A stretch of DNA of 64,000 bases. Origin: Rhodoferax sp. (GTDB taxonomy: Bacteria; Pseudomonadota; Gammaproteobacteria; Burkholderiales; Burkholderiaceae_C). A program made the position numbers and the translations under genes. The notes under the pieces were generated by a model. The model was given only the letters and a program-made list of their open reading frames with translations. It searched no databases and had not been told where the DNA came from. The stretch covers positions 62,001 through 126,000 of the forward strand of contig JACKLK010000004.1 of NCBI GenBank assembly GCA_024236015.1, given 5' to 3'. Shown here piece after piece: positions 55,801 through 64,000 of this stretch (its first letter is position 1; every line of letters begins with the position of its first letter).

Positions 55801-57031
55801 TCACAGGCTCGGGCACGCAGGCGCTGGTGCTGACCGGCTCGATCGCGAACCTCAACAGCTTCATCGCCAACGGCAGGCTCGTCTTCACCACGGCGCAGGA
55901 TGCAACCGCCAACGTGACCCTGCGCAGCACGATCGACGATGGCGGCAATGCCGGCGTCGGAGGCGCCCGGTCGGCGTTCGCGCTCAGCACCATCGTCGTC
56001 ACGCCGGTCAACGACGCTCCCGTCCTGGCATCGCCGTGGGCCGACCAGGCGGTCGTCGCCACCCAGGCGGCGCTGCTGCAGATACCGGCGGCCAGCTTCA
56101 CCGACGTCGATGCGGGCGATACGCTGCGTTACGCGGCCACCTTGGCGGACGGAGCGGCATTGCCCGCCTGGCTGCAGTTCGATCCGCTGGCTCGCAGCTT
56201 CTCGGCCAACGCGGCCCTTGCCGATGTGGGCACGCTCACGCTGCGCGTCACGGCCACTGACGACGCCGGCGCTTCGGCCCAGATGGTGTTCAGGCTTGCG
56301 GTCGTGGCGCCGGCAGCCGAGCCGGTCGAGCCGGCCGAGCCGAAGCCGGCCGCGCCGGTCGCCACGCCGGCGAACACCGACGACACCGGCACGCCGGCAC
56401 CGGTCGAGGCCGTGGCGGAGGCGACGGCCGAACCGGCTGCGGCCGCGGACCTCGAGATCGCCATCGAGCCGCCCCCGCCACTGATTGCGTCGGACACGGT
56501 GGAGATCGACATCGATACCCGCATCACCGTGGTGCCGCAACGCCAGTTCACGTTCGACGTGGCCTCCACGCTGCCGGTATCGCAGGCCGACACGGTGCTG
56601 GCCGCCGCCTTGCTGACCCAGTTCAGCGACATTGCAACCTCGGCATCCGGCGACATGTTCACCAACGAAGACCTGCTGCGCAAGCTCGAGGAGCTCAAGC
56701 GCCAGATGCTGCAGCAGGAGTCGACGCAGCAGACCGTGTTGGCGTCGTCCATCGCATTGACCAGCGGCCTGTCGATCGGCTACGTGGTGTGGCTGATCCG
56801 TGGCGGCATCCTGGTCAGCTCGATGCTGTCGGCGCTGCCGGCCTGGCAACTGATCGATCCGCTGCCGGTGCTGGCCACGGCGCGTGGCGGCCGACCCAGG
56901 CCGGGCCAGGTGCCTGCGGAAGACCCCGAGGTCGAGAAGCTGTTTGACCGCAAACGCAAGGCACGGCCAGGAACCGTCCCGCCTGCGCCGCCTCCCACCG
57001 CCGCCCAAGGCACACAGGACCATCCGTCGCC

Positions 57032-57035
<4 letters not shown>
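49842..57035 (+). CDS. Giant repeat protein: LEPR-XLL-like, DUF4347, cadherin/beta-helix repeats, hydrophobic C-terminus
   Basis: 2397 residues. N-terminus MSLPLPSLRPVCETMEERILHSADLAPLL resembles the LEPR-XLL sorting-type region; no Sec signal peptide. Then DUF4347 (about 57-225), a concanavalin-like region (227-443), a cadherin-like repeat (451-556), a beta-helix region rich in GGAIYN-type repeats (560-980), and tandem cadherin/VCBS-like repeats (985-2150) with NDAP-, DVDAG- and LRFTT-type motifs. A Pro/Ala-rich linker, a helix (EDLLRKLEELKRQMLQQ) and a long hydrophobic segment (about 2300-2336, ALTSGLSIGYVVWLIRGG) precede a short polar tail. A surface adhesin is the best guess. It overlaps the kinase gene by ATGA. 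Confidence 0.87.
54849..56009 (+). repeat. Three tandem coding repeats of about 127-133 codons
   Basis: Repeat units begin at 54849, 55248 and 55629 (lengths 399, 381 and 381 bases). Each carries the VVEDxASPxTGIxFxDVDAG opening, a GTLAATAGNG-like middle, and the xLRFTTAxDAT strand. The later two have identical length, pointing to internal duplication in the giant gene. Confidence 0.85.
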
Positions 57036-59586
<2,551 letters not shown>

Positions 59587-59590
<4 letters not shown>

Positions 59591-61365
59591 AGGAAGACAT
59601 CTGGGCCGACACGCAGCCCTGGGGACTGGAGGATGCACCGCGCTCGCCCTTGCTCGATGCCAAGGTGATGATGGTCGACGACGAACCGTTGATGACCGAC
59701 CTGATCCAGGCCTATCTCGAGGACGACGGTTATGCCAACTTCGTCGTCACGAACGATCCGCGCAAGGCCATCGATCTGTTGCGCCAGGAAGAACCCAGCG
59801 TATTGCTGCTCGACCTGATGATGCCGCACATCTCCGGCTTCGAGTTGCTGGAACTGATCCGTGGCGACCGCAAGCTGCGCTACACGCCGGTCATCGTGCT
59901 GACGGCCGCCACCAGCCCCGAAGCCAAGCTGCGCGCGCTGCAGCTGGGCGTGACGGACTTCCTGTCCAAGCCGGTGGACGAAAGCGAACTGGTGCTGCGG
60001 CTGCGCAACACGCTGGCCTTCCACCAGTACCACCGGCGACTGGTCGACTACGACAGCGTGACCGGATTGCCGAACCAGCGACCGTTCGACCGCTGCGTCC
60101 AGGAGCTGATCGACCGGCGCGAACTCGCCGGCGGCATGGTGGCCCTGTTCAGCATCACCGTGCCCCAATGCCGGCAACTGCGTGATTCGGCCGGGCAACA
60201 CGCGGCCGACGCACTGGCCCGGATGGTCGCCCGCCGGCTCGAACGTTTCGCCAGCGAAGAGCTGAAGCAACCGACACTGATCGGCGGTGCCGAGCGCAAC
60301 AACTGCCTGGCGCGCCTGGGCACCGTGCATTTCGGCATGACGCTGCAGGGTCTGGCCGACGCGGACACGGTGGAGCAGGTGGCCAAACGCGTGCTGGCGC
60401 TGATCGCCGAGCCGGTGATGGTGGCCGAACACGAGCTCGAACCCAGCGCCTGGATCGGCATCGCGCTGAGCCCGGCCGACGGCTCGACGAGCGAGGATCT
60501 GCGCAAGAGCGCCGCGCTGGCGGTCGCCCATGCACAGCAGCAGACCCATCCGACCTTCCTGTTTGCGTCGGCCGAGCTCAACGCGCGTTCGCTGGAGCGG
60601 CTGGCCCTGGGTTCGGCGCTGCGCGGCGCCGCGCAACGCGGCGAACTGCGCCTGCACTACCAGCCCAAGCTCGACGTGGCCAGCAACCGCATCGTCGGCG
60701 CCGAGGCGCTGGTGCGCTGGCAACATCCCGAGCTGGGCCTGGTGCCGCCATTGCGCTTCATCGGTCTGGCCGAGGAACTGGGGCTGATCAACGGCATCGG
60801 GCGCTGGGTCATGCAGACCGCCTGCCGCGATGCGGCCCAATGGGCACGCGACGGCCTGGGCGAACTCAAGATCGCGATCAACGTCGCCAAGCCGCAGTTC
60901 CAGCTCGGCAGCCTGCGCGATGAGCTGCAGGCGACCATGACCGCGACCGGACTGCAGCCACGCCAGCTTGTCGTCGAGCTGACGGAAAGCATGCTGATGG
61001 ACGACGTCGACAACGGCCGCGCGCTGATGCACGAGATGAAGGCACTGGGCGTCACGCTGTCGATCGACGATTTCGGCACCGGGTATTCGTCACTGAGTTA
61101 TCTCAAGAGTTTCCCGCTCGACGAGCTCAAGATCGACCGCTCCTTCGTCACCGATCTGCCCGATTCCGCCTCCGATGTGGCGATCGTGCGGGCCATCGTC
61201 GACCTGGGCCACAGCCTGGGCATGTCGGTGATTGCCGAGGGCATCGAGACGCCGGAACAACTCGCATGCATGCAGTCGCTGCAGTGCGACAACTACCAGG
61301 GCTTCCTGTTCAGCAAGCCGGTGCCGGTCGATCAATTTGTGGCCCTGCTGCAGCAGCAGCGCTGA
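59587..61365 (+). CDS. Receiver + degenerate GGDEF + EAL phosphodiesterase
   Basis: 592 residues. The receiver domain (about 25-145) has VDDEP and the phospho-acceptor Asp in LLLDLMMPHISG. The central GGDEF-like region (about 155-320) has no GGDEF motif (LARLGTVHFG at that place), so it should not make c-di-GMP. The EAL domain (about 340-585) keeps the catalytic set: EALVRWQHP, Asn of AINVAKPQ, Glu of ELTES, IDDFGTGYSSL, the Lys of LDELKIDRSF, and AEGIET. It should hydrolyse c-di-GMP under phosphorelay control by the upstream kinase. Last gene of the cluster; ATGA overlap. Confidence 0.93.
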
Positions 61366-61405
61366 CCCGCAGGCCGCCGTCCGTACGCCGGCCGGCTGAC
61401 GGTGG

Positions 61406-62173
61406 TCAATCCTCCTTGCCGCAGGGCCAGCTCTTCGGCGCCCGCAGGCCGTCGGGCAGCCGGGTTGCGGCATCGCCGCAGGCTGATTCGAGCTGGCTCG
61501 CCGTCAGGCCGAGCACGCCACTGAGGTTCACGCCTTCGATCCTGGTGCGGAAGGTGCGCGCCTGGTGCATGCGGGCACCGTCGAGCCGGGCCTTGGTGAA
61601 GTTGGCGCGAGCCAGGTCGGCACCACTGAGGTTGGCTCCCTCGAGATTGGCGCCTTCCAGGTTGGCGCGCTGGAACTCGGCCTTGCGCAGATTGGCCTGC
61701 GACAGGTCGGCCGTTGCCAGGTTGGCACGCGCCATCTCCGCCTTGGTCAGGTCGGCACCCGCCAGGATGGCGCCGGTCAGGTTGGCGCGGTAGGCATTGA
61801 GCTGAATCAGCTTGGCCCGGCTGAGATCGGCGCCACTGAGCCGGACCCGATCGACGCTGGCATGGTTCAGGTCGGCGCCCACCAGCTTGGCACGCTGGAA
61901 ATCGGTGCCGTTGAAATCGGCACCCCCGAGACGCGCGCCGGTCAGGTCGACCCCGCGCAACACCAGGCGCGGCTTCTCGCATTGGGTCCAGTCGACGCCG
62001 GGCCCGGGCGGATCGCCGCAGCCGGCCTGCGCAACGCCGCCGCAAAGACCGGCCAGCACCAGAACCGCCACCGCGCCACGATGCAGCGCGATCCGCGACA
62101 GCTGTCGCTGCGGCCACGCCACGCGACCCGCGAATGGGGGGGAGAGACAGGTCCGTTCAGCCATGCCGGCCAT
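61406..62173 (-). CDS. Pentapeptide-repeat protein with signal peptide
   Basis: 255 residues from the ATG at 62173 (a second ATG at 62164 is possible). A basic start and hydrophobic core (RGAVAVLVLAGLCGGVAQA) form a signal peptide; the mature protein starts near GCGDPP. It has about 25 pentapeptide units A(D/N)Lxx from residue 75 to 205, which fold as a right-handed quadrilateral beta helix, and a C-terminal region with two Cys. Exported pentapeptide proteins are common but of unknown function. Convergent with the large cluster, 40 bases away. Confidence 0.85.
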   Translation of the reverse strand: MAGMAERTCLSPPFAGRVAWPQRQLSRIALHRGAVAVLVLAGLCGGVAQAGCGDPPGPGVDWTQCEKPRLVLRGVDLTGARLGGADFNGTDFQRAKLVGADLNHASVDRVRLSGADLSRAKLIQLNAYRANLTGAILAGADLTKAEMARANLATADLSQANLRKAEFQRANLEGANLEGANLSGADLARANFTKARLDGARMHQARTFRTRIEGVNLSGVLGLTASQLESACGDAATRLPDGLRAPKSWPCGKED

Positions 62174-62309
62174 CTTACCCGCTGCCCCGGCGCTGCGCAC
62201 AAGTCCCTGGCGCGGCATCGGCATTGACGCATCGGCTGCTGCCCGCGGATACTGGGGCCACGGTGCGCCGACCAAGCCCCCGCACGCGCGCCCGCCCTGC
62301 CCCCACTCC

Positions 62310-62939
62310 ATGGCCTTGTCACCCGAACTCGCCGCCTGGCGCCGCACGCGTCGCACCGAACTGCTGGATCGGCGCATGGCCGTGGATGCGGCGCAACGCA
62401 GGGCGTGGAACACGCAGCTCACCGACCGGCTGCTGCATGCTTTCCCGGTCCGCGACGGCCTGATCGTCGCGGCCTACTGGCCGTTCAAGGGCGAATTCGA
62501 TCCGCGCTTTGCGCTGCATGCGTGGCGCCAGCGTGGCGCCCGCTCGGCCTTGCCCGTGGTGGTGGCCAAGGCCACACCGCTGCAGTTCCGGCTCTGGTGG
62601 CCCGGGGTGCGGACATCGGCCGGCGTCTACGGCCTGCCGGTCCCTGAAGGCGTCGACGTCGTGCGGCCCGACGTCGTGTTGATGCCTCCCGTGGGATTCG
62701 ATGCGCAGGGGTACCGCCTGGGTTACGGCGGCGGCTATTACGACCGCACGCTGGCCGCGTTGTCGCCCCGGCCCGTGGCCATCGGCGTGGGGTTCGAGCT
62801 TTCGCGCATCGAGACCATCCAGCCCCAGGCGCACGACATCGCGATGGACTTCGTCGTGACGCAGGACGGCCTGTGGCGGGTCGACGCCGGCACCCTGACG
62901 CCGGCAACCGGCCCGATCGCGCTCGCACGGCAGGCCTGA
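62310..62939 (+). CDS. 5-formyltetrahydrofolate cyclo-ligase
   Basis: Converts 5-formyl-THF to 5,10-methenyl-THF with ATP. 209 residues; the family is 180-210. Substrate and ATP motifs: YWPFKGEFDP, ALPVVVAKATPLQFRLW, VVLMPPVGFDAQGYRLGYGGGYYDRTLA (the GYGGGYYDR signature). Start ATG at 62310 opens MALSPELAAWRRTRR. Alone; divergent from the pentapeptide gene. Confidence 0.93.
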   Translation: MALSPELAAWRRTRRTELLDRRMAVDAAQRRAWNTQLTDRLLHAFPVRDGLIVAAYWPFKGEFDPRFALHAWRQRGARSALPVVVAKATPLQFRLWWPGVRTSAGVYGLPVPEGVDVVRPDVVLMPPVGFDAQGYRLGYGGGYYDRTLAALSPRPVAIGVGFELSRIETIQPQAHDIAMDFVVTQDGLWRVDAGTLTPATGPIALARQA

Positions 62940-63043
62940 AACACGCCGGATTTCCGATACATTCGGTGCCATGAGGCATCTGCCGCGGGACGGTTCGGGG
63001 TCGTCCCGGCGCCGCGGCCAGGGCCCGACCCGGGAGGCATGTC

Positions 63044-64000
63044 ATGGCTTGGATCGATACGTTCGGACGGTGGATACGCATCGTCGCTGTGGGCAGCCTG
63101 CCGCTGCTCGCCAGTTGCGGCGGCGGAGGCGGTGGCAGCATCGTGGGTTTCACGATCTCGGTCACGGTCAATGGCCTGTCCGGCAGCGGGCTCGTGTTGC
63201 GCGTCAACAGCGTCCAGTCGCTGAGTGTCGCGGCCAATGGCACGGTCACGTTCGCGTCGCCACTGCCCACGGGCGCGAGTTACGTGGTCACCGTCGCCTC
63301 GACTCCATCGACACCGGCGCAGTTCTGCAGCGTGACCAACGGCACCGGGACGATCGCGAATGCCAACGTCACCAACGTGGCGGTCTCGTGCAGCAACGTG
63401 GTCACGGCGGCCTATGTGGTGAACCTGGGCAGCAACACGGTCTCGCAGTTCACGGTCGCGGCCGACGGCAACCTCAGCCCCATGACGCCGGCGACGGTGG
63501 CCACCGGCAACGACCCCAGCGGCATCGCGCTCGATCCGCTGGGGCGTTATGCCTATGTCGCGAATGACGACGGCTCGGTGTCCCAGTTCACGATCGCAGC
63601 CGACGGGCGGCTGAGCCCGATGTTCCCGGCCGCGGTGCTGGCCGGATTGAATCCGACCAGCATCACCGTAAGCCCGTCCGGGGCCAACGCGTACGTGACG
63701 AACGAGGACGGCAGCGTCTCGCAGTTCACGATCGGCGCCACCGGACAACTCACGGCCATGACACCGGCCAGCGTGCTGGCCGGCCCCTCGCCGGCCTCCG
63801 TGGTGATCGACCCGACGGGCCGTTACGCCTATGTCGCGAACTCGACCGGCAACACGATCTCGCAATACACGCTGGCCGCCGACGGCAGCCTGACACCGAT
63901 GGCGATCCCGAGCGTGCTGGCCGGGCTGACGCCGGTCACCGTGGCCGTGGATGCGACCGGGCAATACCTGTATGCGACGAATTTCGACGGCGGCACGGTC
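63044..64000 (+). CDS. Secreted beta-propeller lipoprotein (lactonase/YVTN-like), cut by the window end
   Basis: 319 codons present, 3' end missing. ATG at 63044 follows GGGAGG. The signal ends in LLASC (lipobox, Cys 25), with six Gly after it. Residues 35-120 form a beta-sandwich-like region. From about 130, repeats of about 45 residues follow the pattern N(T/G)VSQFTVAADGxLSPMTPATVxAGxxPxxIAxDPxGRYAYVxN, typical of the 7-bladed propeller of the 6-phosphogluconolactonase-like (YVTN) family. Substrate unknown. Confidence 0.85.
   Translation, partial: MAWIDTFGRWIRIVAVGSLPLLASCGGGGGGSIVGFTISVTVNGLSGSGLVLRVNSVQSLSVAANGTVTFASPLPTGASYVVTVASTPSTPAQFCSVTNGTGTIANANVTNVAVSCSNVVTAAYVVNLGSNTVSQFTVAADGNLSPMTPATVATGNDPSGIALDPLGRYAYVANDDGSVSQFTIAADGRLSPMFPAAVLAGLNPTSITVSPSGANAYVTNEDGSVSQFTIGATGQLTAMTPASVLAGPSPASVVIDPTGRYAYVANSTGNTISQYTLAADGSLTPMAIPSVLAGLTPVTVAVDATGQYLYATNFDGGTV

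Noticed and set aside
51297..57023. Open frame of about 1900 codons on the minus strand over the giant gene
   Set aside because: Antisense to a clear repeat protein; composition is Arg/Val/Gly/Asp filler typical of the complement of GC-rich codons, and no family motif is present.

Overview
The window is very GC-rich, densely coded DNA from the chromosome of a betaproteobacterium, most likely Burkholderiales. The grounds are the rne/rluC divergent pair followed by HAD phosphatase, Rieske and sppA genes, the hemC-hemD-hemX-hemY block beside ppc, argH and a LytS/LytTR pair, and the general protein character. I see no rRNA, tRNA, insertion sequence, integrase or CRISPR array.

Layout. 1-6411: sppA (cut by the window edge), a Rieske ferredoxin-like gene, a HAD phosphatase and rluC run leftwards; rne runs rightwards behind a long structured leader and ends at an intrinsic terminator. 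6412-6723: convergent gap. 6724-10969: hemY, hemX, hemD, hemC (leftwards). 11052-18914: ppc, a choline-kinase-like gene, a LytTR regulator with its LytS-type kinase, argH, and a DsbC/G-like lipoprotein. 18968-23642: an envelope and protein-quality block with a sigma-32-type promoter, two tandem Hsp20 genes, a PmrA/QseB-type two-component system and a Do-like protease. 23770-33265: metabolism and housekeeping, namely an FMN hydroxyacid dehydrogenase, a DMT transporter, an enolase-superfamily enzyme, a diguanylate cyclase, a 36-residue membrane peptide, a uracil-DNA glycosylase-family gene, a P-loop kinase, a DUF1653 gene, and thiQ-thiP-thiB behind a TPP riboswitch. 33464-42677: a third Hsp20, a serine hydrolase, a threonine dehydratase-like enzyme, an orphan FtsX-type permease, two FMN-split-barrel proteins (one fused to GAF and a probable winged helix), a hemerythrin and a universal stress protein.

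43013-61365 is the unusual part: seven same-strand genes over about 18 kb that look like one operon. They encode a GAF-HlyD membrane fusion protein, a PqqD-M50 protease-HlyD fusion, a shortened SecA-like ATPase, a second HlyD-type adaptor, a 2397-residue repeat protein (LEPR-XLL-like N-terminus, DUF4347, cadherin-like and beta-helix repeats, hydrophobic C-terminus), a hybrid histidine kinase, and a receiver-degenerate GGDEF-EAL protein. The last three are joined by ATGA overlaps. My reading is a dedicated export and surface-assembly system for the giant protein, with its own sensor and c-di-GMP output. Function is inferred; the parts and their order are visible.

The window closes with a pentapeptide-repeat protein, 5-formyltetrahydrofolate cyclo-ligase, and the start of a secreted beta-propeller lipoprotein.
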